DNA from: Vibrio metoecus
GTDB lineage: Bacteria > Pseudomonadota > Gammaproteobacteria > Enterobacterales > Vibrionaceae
Assembly (NCBI RefSeq): GCF_000696385.1
Contig: NZ_JJMN01000046.1
Coordinates: 1 to 64,000 of the forward strand
Direction of reading: 5' to 3'
DNA: 64,000 nucleotides
The position numbers and the translations under genes were made by a program. The notes beneath the pieces are model-generated. The model had not been told where the DNA came from, ran no database searches, and worked only from the letters and a program-made list of their open reading frames with translations. Shown here one piece after another: positions 39,735 to 49,003 of the stretch (its first letter is position 1; every line of letters starts with the position of its first letter).

Positions 39735-40927
39735 ATGCACATCAAGCCACTCATTCAGGGCGTTGTTGCACGCAGCGCCCATCCTTATGGCTGCGAACAG
39801 GCAGTTCTACAGCAGATCCAATACGTAAAACAGGCAAATCCGATCAAATCAGGTCCTAAACGTGTATTGATCCTCGGCGCCTCTTCTGGTTTTGGGTTAG
39901 CAGCGCGGATCGCTCTCACCTTCGGAGGTGCAAAAGCCAAACACAATTGGTGTCTCGTTCGAACGTGCGCCCAGTGCAACGCATACTGGCAGTGCTGGCT
40001 TCTACAACAACCTCTTTTTTAAGCAATATGCAGAGCAAGAAGGCCGTATTGCAATCAATTTAGAGGGCGATGTGTTTTCTGCAGAAATGCGTGAACAGGT
40101 AGTTGAAGCGATTGAAACCTACTTTGAAGGCGAAGTGGATTTAGTGATCTACAGCATCGCGAGCGGCATGCGCCGTAAGCCTGATGGTGAATTTTGGCGC
40201 TCAGCAATCAAGCCAATTGGTCAAGCCGTCTCCGGCGCATCCATCATGTTAGACAACGACACTTGGACTGACACCACTCTAGAGCCTGCTACAGAAGAGG
40301 AAATTGAAGGAACGCTACGTGTGATGGGCGGTGATGATTGGGAAAATTGGATTGATACCTTGATCAATGCCGAGTCACTTGCCGAAGGCTGTAAAACTAT
40401 TGCGTTTTCTTACATGGGCCCAGAAGTAACCCATCCTATTTATCTGGATGGTACTTTAGGCCGAGCAAAAAATCGATCTTCACCAAACCAGCCACTCACT
40501 GAATCTTAAACTCGCTAATTTTGATGGCGGTGCATATGCCGTGGTTTGTAAAGCCCTCGTAACCAAAGCCAGCGTGTTCATCCCCGGCTTAAGTCCCTAC
40601 CTCATCGCACTCTATCAAGTGATGAAGAACAAAGGGACTCATGAAGGTTGTATCGAACAGATGCAGCGCTTGTTTAGCGACAAATTATATGGCCATTCCC
40701 GCATTCCTCTTGATAGTGAACGCCTCATACGCATGGATGATTGGGAGATGAATCCCGATACCCAAGCACGAGTCGCGGAGCTCCTCGCTCAAATGAACAG
40801 TCATAATTTTCAGCAATTCGGTGACTATGTGGGCTTTAAACAAGCATTTATGCAGTTGAATGGTTTTGAGTTTGAGCGGATAGACTATAGCCAATCTGTT
40901 GATATGCATAAGTTTATTAACAAATAA
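39735..40927 (+). pseudogene. fabV: Enoyl-ACP reductase FabV, two frame breaks
   Basis: Trans-2-enoyl-ACP/CoA reductase of the FabV class, which completes each fatty-acid elongation cycle and is naturally triclosan-resistant. Part 1 has the NADH loop ILGASSGFGLAAR. An extra A at about 39932-39941 shifts the frame to TIGVSFERAPS. Part 2 has the FabV active site YLDGTLGRAK (Y-x8-K), then an extra A in the A6 run at 40467-40472 shifts to IDLHQTSHSLNLKLANFDGG. Part 3 ends at 40927. Corrected length is about 396 residues, typical. FabV was first defined in V. cholerae as its enoyl reductase, so a truly broken copy would be hard to tolerate. AGGTAA precedes the ATG. Confidence 0.9.
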
Positions 40928-41004
40928 ATGATACCGCATTCTGTTTTAGATTTGAGAATTCACACAAGCTAATCGAAATCACTCTGCCATTCTGATCGGC
41001 TTTT

Positions 41005-41062
41005 GTTAGAGTGACTGACCATTGAAGTAAAGGTATTACTTCTCAAGTACAGTCACTCTAAC
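41005..41062. repeat. Nested inverted repeat between fabV and the EAL gene
   Basis: A 13-bp perfect outer inverted repeat (GTTAGAGTGACTG at 41005-41017 with CAGTCACTCTAAC at 41050-41062) encloses a second 7-bp stem (GAAGTAA at 41024-41030 with TTACTTC at 41036-41042). Short internal loops of 6 and 7 nt separate the two. There is no T-run. It sits in a 341-bp gap with no gene. It could be a structured RNA, a dispersed mini-element or a protein site. Confidence 0.7.
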
Positions 41063-41268
41063 GACACAAATGTTCAATGCCGCACTATTCTCTAGGAAGA
41101 AGATAGTTGCTGCATGTATACCTCATTAACTTGCCGTTGCAGCCAGTTGACAGAATCGATGGTTGTCCAATACCCAAAGGCGTTTTGGATCCTGACAAAA
41201 CGAGCATGACTGCGCGATAAGAGCAAGAGATGGGTAACGTTTTACCAGCCAAACTCAAGGACTCATTA

Positions 41269-43170
41269 ATGGCACCGATCCTTCCACAATCGATACCCAT
41301 CCCTGCGACGATGCTTGCGAGTTGGCAAAATATGCTCAATTTACTCGGCGAGATACTTAAGGTGCCAGCCACCGTGATTATGCGATTACGCCATCACGAT
41401 CTTGACGTCTTTTGCGCCAATCAGGGACTCGATAATCCATACCGCGTCGGTATGACCGAACGGTTAGGAAAAGGGTTGTATTGTGAAACCGTGATCAATA
41501 CCCGCCAACCTTTAATCGTGAGTAATGCCGAAACCGATCCGCTCTGGAAAGAGAACCCCGATATGGAATATGGCATGCGCGCCTATTGTGGAGTCCCCTT
41601 CGTTTATGGCCTAATGGTGACCTTTTTCGGCACTCTGTGTGCTACCGATCGCAAAGAACACCACTTTCTCGCTTTAGAACAGCAGTTGCTCAGCACGTTT
41701 CGAGAATCGATTGAAGCGCAACTCAAAACCCTCTATCAGCGTGAAACACTGCTACAAATGAACCAAGATTTGCATTTCAAAGTCCGTAACAAAATGCAGA
41801 GCATTGCTTCACTTAACCAATCGCTTCACCAAGAAATAGACAAACGTCGCGCAGCAGAGCAGCAAATTGAGTACCAGCGCAGTCACGATGTGGGCACCGG
41901 TTTTCTCAATCGAAATGCACTAGAACAACACATTGCCTTACAGCTCAATCAATTAGAAGAAAATGAAGAACTCGCCGTCGTGCATATTGGCTTTGCTAAT
42001 GCTCGCCAATTACAAGCACGGATTGGTTTTCATCTGTGGGATGATGTTTTAAAACAGCTACGCGAGAGGCTAGGTCCTGTTACAGAAGGCGAATTACTCA
42101 CCGCGCGCCCTAACTCGACCAACCTCACCTTACTGTTGAAAAGCACACAATTGGATGGGCATTTAAACCAGCTGTGTCATCGCTTGATCCATGCCGGCCA
42201 AGCACAATTCATTGCCGAAGGCCTGCCTTTGCATCTCAACCCTTACATTGGAGTTGCCCTTAGCCGAGAAACGCGCGATCCGCAGCAATTGTTACGCCAT
42301 GCGGTCAGTAGCATGTTGGCATGTAAAGATTCGGGGTATAAAGTTTTTTTCCATTCTCCCGCATTGGCCGACAACCATGCTCGACAAAACCAACTGGAAA
42401 ATTACCTCTTACAGGCTGTGCGCAATAATGACCTAATGCTCTATTTTCAGCCCAAAGTGAGCGTAAAAACACAGCATTGGGTTGGCGCAGAAGCACTGCT
42501 GCGTTGGAAGCATCCGCTGTTGGGTGAATTTTCGAATGAAACCTTAATCCATATGGCAGAACAAAATGGCTTAATTTTCGAGGTCGGCCATTTTGTGCTG
42601 CACCATGCCATCAAAGCCGCCAGCGACTGGTTAGCCATATACCCAAACTTCCATATCGCAATCAACATCTCTTCAGTGCAGCTAAAAAACAGCCGCTTTG
42701 TTGACCAGATTCGTGAACTGCTCGCGCTTTACCATTTTCCAGCACATCAATTGGAATTAGAAATCACGGAAAGTGGTTTGATTGTGGATGAACCGACAGC
42801 CAGTGACATACTCAATAGACTACACACTCTGGGCGTAACCTTATCATTAGATGATTTCGGCACCGGTTACGCTTCTTTTCAGTACCTAAAAAAATTTCCA
42901 TTTGATGGCATTAAAATCGACAAAAGCTTTCTAGAACAAATCGAACACAGCGAAAGCGATCAAGAAATTGTGCGTTCTATGCTGCACGTTGCTAAAAAAC
43001 TCAAACTGAATGTGGTTGTGGAAGGCATCGAAACCCCACAACAAGAACAGTTTATTCTGGAGCATGGGTGCGACATCGGCCAAGGTTTTCTATACGGCCG
43101 GCCGATGCCTAGCGATGAATTTGAGCAGAAGCTAAAAAGTCACACTCAACCGTCACACAAGCCAGAATAA
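41269..43170 (+). CDS. cdgC: GAF / degenerate GGDEF / EAL protein (CdgC-like)
   Basis: Cytoplasmic cyclic-di-GMP phosphodiesterase candidate of 633 residues. A GAF domain (about 10-160) is followed by a helical linker, a GGDEF-fold domain whose signature is lost (LTARPNSTNLTLL where GG[DE]EF should be) and an EAL domain (about 365-610). The EAL domain keeps the catalytic set: EALLRWKHP, INISSVQL, ELEITES, DDFGTGYAS, IKIDKSF, VVVEGIET. I start at the ATG at 41269, with AAGGA seven bases upstream, rather than 41230. The symbol is from memory of the V. cholerae biofilm regulator CdgC at this location. It probably hydrolyses c-di-GMP under GAF control. Confidence 0.85.
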   Translation: MAPILPQSIPIPATMLASWQNMLNLLGEILKVPATVIMRLRHHDLDVFCANQGLDNPYRVGMTERLGKGLYCETVINTRQPLIVSNAETDPLWKENPDMEYGMRAYCGVPFVYGLMVTFFGTLCATDRKEHHFLALEQQLLSTFRESIEAQLKTLYQRETLLQMNQDLHFKVRNKMQSIASLNQSLHQEIDKRRAAEQQIEYQRSHDVGTGFLNRNALEQHIALQLNQLEENEELAVVHIGFANARQLQARIGFHLWDDVLKQLRERLGPVTEGELLTARPNSTNLTLLLKSTQLDGHLNQLCHRLIHAGQAQFIAEGLPLHLNPYIGVALSRETRDPQQLLRHAVSSMLACKDSGYKVFFHSPALADNHARQNQLENYLLQAVRNNDLMLYFQPKVSVKTQHWVGAEALLRWKHPLLGEFSNETLIHMAEQNGLIFEVGHFVLHHAIKAASDWLAIYPNFHIAINISSVQLKNSRFVDQIRELLALYHFPAHQLELEITESGLIVDEPTASDILNRLHTLGVTLSLDDFGTGYASFQYLKKFPFDGIKIDKSFLEQIEHSESDQEIVRSMLHVAKKLKLNVVVEGIETPQQEQFILEHGCDIGQGFLYGRPMPSDEFEQKLKSHTQPSHKPE

Positions 43171-43283
43171 GTACAGGGATGGTTGTCGCTCATTAAGAGA
43201 TTGGCTTATCATTCCTTTACTCTTCAGTGGGCGCTACCTATAATCGCGCTCCTCTTTTTCTTTCCCTATGAGCGATAATCGAG

Positions 43284-44933
43284 ATGGATCGACTAATTGC
43301 AACACTTAAAAAACTCGAAAAGCAGAACTATCGTGCTTATCAGCAGATCAAAGGTCAGTATGACTTTGGTGACTTTACTCTGTTCATCGACCACATTCAG
43401 TCTGATCCATACGCTTCAGCCTCTCGCCTGCGCGCGACTCGCGCTTGGTCGTTGACCGGTTTAGATTGGCTCAAAGAAAAATCGCCTGCGTATCAAATGG
43501 CAGCGCGTGATTTTATCGCTCGCGCCTTTGCTGAATTTGCAAAGCAAGACAATAGCCTGTCCATCGCTATCAGCGGCCAAACCGTTCTCGACAGCACTTC
43601 TGTCTTGTTTAACGAGCACGGTATCGAACTGCGTTTTCGCATGAGTATGCCTGCGGAAGGACGTGATATTTTGGCTAAAAAAGCGCTGAATATTCTGACT
43701 TTCCATCTGCCAAAATACATTCGCCGTGCCACGTTGGAGCGCGAACTGGATAAAGCGGCCCTGCTGCAACACTGTGAAGTGGTGGAAGACCAAGAAGCAA
43801 TGCGCGCGCAACTTGACGACCTCGGTTTGGTCGCTTTCGTTGCTAACGGTAGCGTTCTGCCACGTTTGGCGGGTAACTGTGATCTGCCGATGAAAGATGC
43901 CGTCCCATTCCAAGCGCCGCAATCCCTTGAGGTCACACTTTCTACACCAAACCAAGGTGAGTTGGTTGGCATGGGTATTCCGCAAGGCATTACCTTGATT
44001 GTCGGGGGTGGTTTCCACGGTAAATCAACCCTGCTGACGGCGCTCGAACGCTCTATTTACAACCATATCCCTGGTGATGGTCGTGAACGTATGGTGACCG
44101 ATTTGAACGCGATGAAAATTCGCGCAGAAGAAGGCCGCTGCGTACACAATCTCAATCTATCCAACTACATCAACCATTTGCCAATGGGGAAAGACACGAC
44201 CGATTTCAGCACACAAGATGCTTCAGGTTCAACGTCGCAATCGGCATGGTTGCAAGAATCGATTGAAGCGGGCGTCACCACGTTACTGATCGATGAAGAT
44301 ACCTCCGCGACCAACTTCATGATCCGTGATGAGCGTATGCAAGCCCTTGTCAGCAAAGGGGAAGAACCAATTACACCGTTGGTGGATCGTATCGGTCAGT
44401 TGCGTGATGATTTGGGAGTTTCCACACTGGTGGTCATGGGGGGGTCTGGCGATTATCTGGATGTCGCGGATACCGTGATCCAAATGCATGATTATCAACC
44501 GCTTGATGTGACTGAGAAAGCGCGTGAAGTCATTGCACAGCATCCGACACAACGCCGCAATGAGTGTGAAACGCCATTAGCCACCTTCAAACCTCGTGCA
44601 TTACACTGTGCTACCCTGCAAAAACTGCTGTTGGAAGGCAAATTCCGCGTTTCAGCAAAAGGGTTGGATGCACTGCGTTTTGGTAAAGAGTTCACTGAGC
44701 TCACGGCTTTGGAGCAATTACAAAGTTCAAGCGAAGTGAATGCGATTGGCTGGCTTTGGTTCCAACTTGCGCAACTGCCGGGTTGGACAGAAAACCCAGC
44801 GAAAGCAATGAGTAAAATGCTCGAAGGCGATTGGTATCAAGCGATGCCAAACCATGGCGATCTGGCGAAGCCTCGTATCATGGACGCGATGGCTGCACTC
44901 AACCGTATGCGTAAAGCCCAATTTAAAGCTTAA
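43284..44933 (+). CDS. Predicted ABC-class ATPase (ABC_ATPase family), function unknown
   Basis: 549-residue soluble ATPase. The Walker A motif is GGGFHGKST (about residue 242) and Walker B is TTLLIDEDTSATNF (about 335). A signature-like segment DASGSTSQSA lies between. This is the PF09818-type 'predicted ATPase of the ABC class', which lacks a membrane partner. There is no permease nearby. The gene is flanked by its own promoter gap and a terminator at 44950-44977. No substrate or pathway can be named. Confidence 0.85.
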   Translation: MDRLIATLKKLEKQNYRAYQQIKGQYDFGDFTLFIDHIQSDPYASASRLRATRAWSLTGLDWLKEKSPAYQMAARDFIARAFAEFAKQDNSLSIAISGQTVLDSTSVLFNEHGIELRFRMSMPAEGRDILAKKALNILTFHLPKYIRRATLERELDKAALLQHCEVVEDQEAMRAQLDDLGLVAFVANGSVLPRLAGNCDLPMKDAVPFQAPQSLEVTLSTPNQGELVGMGIPQGITLIVGGGFHGKSTLLTALERSIYNHIPGDGRERMVTDLNAMKIRAEEGRCVHNLNLSNYINHLPMGKDTTDFSTQDASGSTSQSAWLQESIEAGVTTLLIDEDTSATNFMIRDERMQALVSKGEEPITPLVDRIGQLRDDLGVSTLVVMGGSGDYLDVADTVIQMHDYQPLDVTEKAREVIAQHPTQRRNECETPLATFKPRALHCATLQKLLLEGKFRVSAKGLDALRFGKEFTELTALEQLQSSSEVNAIGWLWFQLAQLPGWTENPAKAMSKMLEGDWYQAMPNHGDLAKPRIMDAMAALNRMRKAQFKA

Positions 44934-44949
44934 GTGATACAAAGCTATT

Positions 44950-44981
44950 AATAACGCGACCAACTGGTCGCGTTATTGTTT
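44950..44981 (+). terminator. Terminator of the ABC-class ATPase gene
   Basis: A 12-bp perfect stem (AATAACGCGACC/GGTCGCGTTATT) with a 4-nt loop is followed by GTTTC. It lies between convergent genes and so may serve both strands. Confidence 0.85.
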
Positions 44982-44986
44982 CGTCG

Positions 44987-45610
44987 TCAGGACTCTTGTC
45001 TTAACACGTTCCATGCTTCACATAAAATCCGAAAACGCTCAGCGTTGCCGTTATCTCGATCGGGGTGCCAACGTAAAGCGAGCTTACGCCAAGTTTTGCG
45101 GATCTCTAGCGAACTCGCCTCTTCACTGAGCTCAAACAGACGTAAAGCCTGACCTCGGCTTAAATCTTTACCATTATGGCTACCAACAGAATGACGATAA
45201 CGAGTCCAGAATTCGTTGAGTAGGCGCTTAACCTCCCCTTCATCCGCTTCATAGTTCATCCACTGTGTGTAGTAATCACGAAGTGGATCATTTACGTCAA
45301 TATCATGAAACTCACTGCGCATCATCGGCATTAAAATGATGTTCATCGCCTCAACTTGTAACCATTTCTCTGGATGCAATGTTTCTTGCAGTTGGTAAAG
45401 CGCATTCATGATCAAAAAATTACGCTTAAACAAGTCTTTCTCCGGCTGAGTATCCAACACCGGCATAATCCCTAACTCACTTAAATGCGCGGCTAAGGTG
45501 TGCACTTTCCAGCCTGACGGCTGATGTTTCAGTACCTCAAAAATTGGCCACAACAACGGATTTTCCATGTACGTTTGAAACGTTGCGGCAAGTTGGTGAC
45601 TGTCTGACAT
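44987..45610 (-). CDS. DnaJ-related protein with C-terminal J-domain
   Basis: 207-residue protein with an N-terminal 'DNAJ-related' helical domain (about 1-140) and a compact C-terminal J-domain (about 150-207). The J-domain has the HPD tripeptide in LALRWHPDRDNGN needed to stimulate DnaK. No glycine/phenylalanine or zinc-finger part is present, so it is a type III co-chaperone. It ends just past the terminator shared with the upstream ATPase gene. Client proteins are unknown. Confidence 0.85.
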   Translation of the reverse strand: MSDSHQLAATFQTYMENPLLWPIFEVLKHQPSGWKVHTLAAHLSELGIMPVLDTQPEKDLFKRNFLIMNALYQLQETLHPEKWLQVEAMNIILMPMMRSEFHDIDVNDPLRDYYTQWMNYEADEGEVKRLLNEFWTRYRHSVGSHNGKDLSRGQALRLFELSEEASSLEIRKTWRKLALRWHPDRDNGNAERFRILCEAWNVLRQES

Positions 45611-45848
45611 AAAGCTTCCATTCCGACGAAATACCGTTTTTCAAGATCAATCTAACCCATTTATCACCACGGTGAAATGAGAAATCTTGAATGTGTGAAG
45701 ATCAATCAGCATAAGGCTTACAGAGCATTTTTCTGACACAAAAATAGCCAGAATTCTGGCGCATTACCGGGGAAATCAATCCAGCAATTGAACAACGTTC
45801 ATTAGAATGGCAGGATAGTCAGCATTCCATTGACGGAGCTATGCCATT

Positions 45849-46436
45849 ATGCCGCTATCACGCCCACTCATCGGCTTAACCCTACTTTACAGTTTCATAT
45901 TTGTCTTTTCCGCCATTGCTCCCCATTCACGAGCAGTTTGGTTTGCAGAGATTATCCCAGCCATCCTGATTTTAGGGGGGATTTGGTGGATATCTTTACG
46001 CTGGTCATTCAGCACCACAGCCTATGTTTTGATGTTTATCTGGCTTTGCTTGCACACCATTGGCGCCAAATACACCTTTGCGGAAGTGCCGTTTGACTGG
46101 TTCAATTCGATGCTCGGTTCAACCCGAAATCATTTCGATCGCGTCGCGCATTTTTCGATCGGCTTTTACGCTTATCCGATTGCCGAATGGTTAATACGCA
46201 AACAACACACCAAACCTTGGTTAGCGTACAGCTTCGCACTCTTTAGCATCATGAGTTTGGCCGCTGGTTATGAAATCATCGAGTGGTGGTATGCCGCTGT
46301 CGCTGGCGGGGACGAGGGCATCGCCTTCTTAGGCTCACAAGGTGATATTTGGGATGCACAAAAAGATATGTTATGCGACACGCTCGGAGCGTTGAGTGCA
46401 CTAGGATTATTCAGCTTGCAACGAATTCGTCATTAA
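45849..46436 (+). CDS. DUF2238 (YjdF-like) membrane protein
   Basis: 195-residue inner-membrane protein with about six hydrophobic helices. It has the family's polar markers: HTIGAKYTFAEVPF, RNHFDRVAHFSIGF and the C-terminal GDIWDAQKDMLCDTLGA. The conserved His/Asp residues within the membrane suggest an enzyme or channel, but no function is established. The ATG at 45849 is preceded by GACGGAG. It stands alone. Confidence 0.82.
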   Translation: MPLSRPLIGLTLLYSFIFVFSAIAPHSRAVWFAEIIPAILILGGIWWISLRWSFSTTAYVLMFIWLCLHTIGAKYTFAEVPFDWFNSMLGSTRNHFDRVAHFSIGFYAYPIAEWLIRKQHTKPWLAYSFALFSIMSLAAGYEIIEWWYAAVAGGDEGIAFLGSQGDIWDAQKDMLCDTLGALSALGLFSLQRIRH

Positions 46437-46683
46437 ACTGTTATATGTTATTTAGCTTGGCATCACAGCATCTGACCAAGCTCGATAAGAATATGATCTG
46501 TGACATGCAATACATGCAATTTCTATGAATTGCATCTCAACTTCGGAACAAAGATGACAAAGCTGACCAACAAATCACCAGAAAGTGTTTATGCTAAAGA
46601 CAAACAAAATAAGACATCCAAGCCAAGTGTTGACTTCAACACGAAGCAACATAAACACTCTTTTTGCTGCTGAGAATCAATAA

Positions 46684-46893
46684 ATGAATAACCCAACTGT
46701 AGAAGAAACCATCGAATGCTGCCCACTCTGTCAACACGACGAATTTTTCATTTCTGCGGATAAAGAGAAATTCTTCTGTGCGCAGTGCGGTTTTCACACC
46801 AATACACTCACCAGCATTCAACCAATGCTGGCAGCCAAAGCCAACCATCTCGGTAACCGGTTTGTTCACTTTGGGGTAAAAACACGTCAGTAA
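46684..46893 (+). CDS. Small zinc-ribbon protein, function unknown
   Basis: 69-residue protein with two CxxC knuckles, CPLC (about residues 13-16) and CAQC (about 37-40), spaced as in a rubredoxin-type zinc ribbon. The tail is basic (FVHFGVKTRQ). A weak GAGAA lies before the ATG, and a very strong terminator follows at 46917-46948, supporting a real gene. I do not recognise the family. A role in nucleic-acid or protein contact is possible. Confidence 0.65.
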   Translation: MNNPTVEETIECCPLCQHDEFFISADKEKFFCAQCGFHTNTLTSIQPMLAAKANHLGNRFVHFGVKTRQ

Positions 46894-46916
46894 ATTGATT
46901 CAGCGGAAACGACACC

Positions 46917-46948
46917 CCATCCACCTATCATGGTGGATGGTTTTTTTT
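46917..46948 (+). terminator. Terminator after the zinc-ribbon gene
   Basis: A 9-bp perfect stem CCATCCACC/GGTGGATGG with a 6-nt loop is followed by eight T, 24 nt past the stop. Confidence 0.92.
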
Positions 46949-46980
46949 AGGGGAATAAACTGGATATGATTTTGGGGGCT

Positions 46981-47661
46981 TTACGCCGATTGACGCAGCG
47001 GATGAGCCGTTAAAAATTCAGCCAGTTGAAGCAAATTGCTCAGCACAATCACTTGACTGGAATCACTGCGGCTTTGTGCGTTTAAAGGGCTTAACTGGAA
47101 CGTGAGCACCCCCGCATTGAGCCCTGCCTCTACACCTTTCGGCGTATCATCGACATACACACATTCGTCTAGAGTAAACCCCATATTCATCGCACAGTAG
47201 CGAATCAGATCCGGTTCGGGCTTCCAGCTATTTGCATCAAAGGCCGAAAATATCCGTCCTTTGAAGTAACCATCCAGTCCCGCTAAAGTAAGCGTCATTG
47301 TGATTTTTTCTCGCGGAGCGTTAGACACCACACAAAACTCAATCTGATTGCGTTTTAAATAATGCAGCAGAGCACGTGCGCCCCCCATCGGAGACAACTT
47401 ACGACTGAATGTCGCAGCAACAATGGAGCGATAACGCTGTTCCAACAAATCAATATCTGCGGTGATCTGCGCCAGTTGACAAGCTGAATTGAGAATGTCA
47501 GCGATTTTTCCACCGGAAAAATGTTCCGCGACTTGCTGATAGCTTAGCGTGATTCCTATTTCGCCAAACACCTGCACTAATGCCTCACAGCACAAGCGTT
47601 CGCTATCCACTAAGGTTCCTTCACAGTCAAAAATGACACATTTCACTCTGGCTTCTGTCAT
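46981..47661 (-). CDS. HAD-superfamily phosphatase (YieH-like) with altered motif I
   Basis: 226-residue haloacid-dehalogenase hydrolase, subfamily IA, related to phosphosugar phosphatases such as YieH. Motif I reads VIFDCEGTLVDS: the nucleophile Asp12 is kept but the acid/base Asp is replaced by Glu14. Motif II is VVSNAP, motif III lies at WKPEPD and motif IV is VYVDDTPKGVEAG. The ATG follows GGAGG at good spacing. A phosphatase for a small phosphorylated metabolite is likely; whether Glu supports turnover is open. Confidence 0.83.
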   Translation of the reverse strand: MTEARVKCVIFDCEGTLVDSERLCCEALVQVFGEIGITLSYQQVAEHFSGGKIADILNSACQLAQITADIDLLEQRYRSIVAATFSRKLSPMGGARALLHYLKRNQIEFCVVSNAPREKITMTLTLAGLDGYFKGRIFSAFDANSWKPEPDLIRYCAMNMGFTLDECVYVDDTPKGVEAGLNAGVLTFQLSPLNAQSRSDSSQVIVLSNLLQLAEFLTAHPLRQSA

Positions 47662-47793
47662 CGCACATCCTCCGTTCTATTAGCAGTGTATATCCCGCTG
47701 ACACACTAAAAAGGATGGAGTTAACAGAATGGTAGAAATCAATGCATGAGTGTGCATAACTTCTACCAAGGTCACTTTTTTCGAAACGGAATG

Positions 47794-48393
47794 TTAAAGC
47801 TCAATGAAAGGCAGAGCATCACTCTCGGTCATCGATTGCCATTTCGTATACAGTGCATCGGCAAACTGCTCACGCGTCCCAAAAGGGCTCCCTGCATGAA
47901 CCACTAAATCGGAGAGCAGCACACTTTGCTCATGCTGGGTAACCATACCTGCGGCTACGGGCTCGCCAAGGTGAAAACCAATAAATAGCTGGCAAGGTGG
48001 CGAGTAGATGATCTGAGTGAAAAACTCAACCAAGCGATCTTGCTCATGCTTAGAAGTGCCACGAGTGGCCTGTAAAAGCGCAAACCATACCGTCAAACGG
48101 TGAAAATCAACCAAATAGATCTCTTGTAGGAGCTGCTCATCACAAGCTTGTGGCTGGAATGGGATAACTTGATTTTGTTGAGATAAGGCTTGGTATACAT
48201 CACGCCCTTCTAAACTTTCAGAGGTCGGGAACTCGACATCTACCTGACTGAGTAACCACTGGTTTTTAACCGTAACCACAGGCGAGGGAGAATAATTCAT
48301 AGCGGGCTTCTTCTCGATTGGTGAAGCAACGTTGTCTTTGATATCCGTTGCAATAACGGCAGCATACTCATCCCGACTTGATGCGACAAGCAT
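47794..48393 (-). CDS. Hypothetical protein, possible GNAT-like fold
   Basis: Up to 199 residues from the ATG ending at 48393; a shorter start at 48300 (MNYSPSPVV, 168 residues) is also plausible. No signal peptide or membrane segment is seen. The C-terminal half has a strand pattern FIGFHLGEPVAAGMVTQHEQ then VLLSDLVVH, which resembles the acceptor strands of GNAT acetyltransferases, but the acetyl-CoA loop is not clear. It lies on its own between the HAD gene and creA. Confidence 0.6.
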   Translation of the reverse strand: MLVASSRDEYAAVIATDIKDNVASPIEKKPAMNYSPSPVVTVKNQWLLSQVDVEFPTSESLEGRDVYQALSQQNQVIPFQPQACDEQLLQEIYLVDFHRLTVWFALLQATRGTSKHEQDRLVEFFTQIIYSPPCQLFIGFHLGEPVAAGMVTQHEQSVLLSDLVVHAGSPFGTREQFADALYTKWQSMTESDALPFIEL

Positions 48394-48509
48394 TAATCCT
48401 TTTTCTGCGGAATTTCCCCTGCTAATTCACCATTCTTCTTAGCCATGAGGCTACACAGATACTAGAAAATCAGTATGATAACGATACTTAAACTGAACGG
48501 TACATTCTT

Positions 48510-48992
48510 ATGCTCAACCCAATTCGCAGTGCCTTGCTTCTTTCTTTCGCTTTCGTATTGAGTGGCTGTGATCGCTCAGAAGTCGGTGATGTAAGTCTTG
48601 GCATGTTTACCTTGAAAGACATTAAAATCAACAACCTGACTGATCCCATTGTCACTGGCGTCACCTGCCATGTCGCCAGTATTGAAGCGGATTTGAGTCT
48701 CGCTGATCCTTCCGATTCCTCCATTTCTTGCCGTCAAACGGGCGAGATCACTCCGGAAATGATCGCTCAAATAGACAAATCAACATCAGGTGAAGTCGTC
48801 TTCCAAAAATCTAAGAGCATCTTTTTTAAATCAATGAAAATTCGCCGTATTTTTGATGCAAAGAATCAAACCCTAATGTATCTCTCCTACTCGACTAAAG
48901 AGACATCCGGCAGCTTTAAACACAGCCTTTCTACCGTGCCGCTGTGGGGCACTCAAGCCTATAACGCCTTCCCTGAAACACAGAACAAATAG
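48510..48992 (+). CDS. creA: CreA family lipoprotein-like protein
   Basis: 160-residue protein of the CreA family (unknown function). It has an N-terminal signal with a lipobox, LLSFAFVLSGCDRS, so here it is probably a lipoprotein anchored in the envelope. The family core is visible in VSLGMFTLKDIKINNL, DPIVTGVTCHVASIEADLS and SIFFKSMKIRRIFD. In E. coli creA lies by the creBCD genes; none are here. The start ATG has a poor ribosome site. Confidence 0.85.
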   Translation: MLNPIRSALLLSFAFVLSGCDRSEVGDVSLGMFTLKDIKINNLTDPIVTGVTCHVASIEADLSLADPSDSSISCRQTGEITPEMIAQIDKSTSGEVVFQKSKSIFFKSMKIRRIFDAKNQTLMYLSYSTKETSGSFKHSLSTVPLWGTQAYNAFPETQNK

Positions 48993-49003
48993 CTTCATAC
49001 ATC

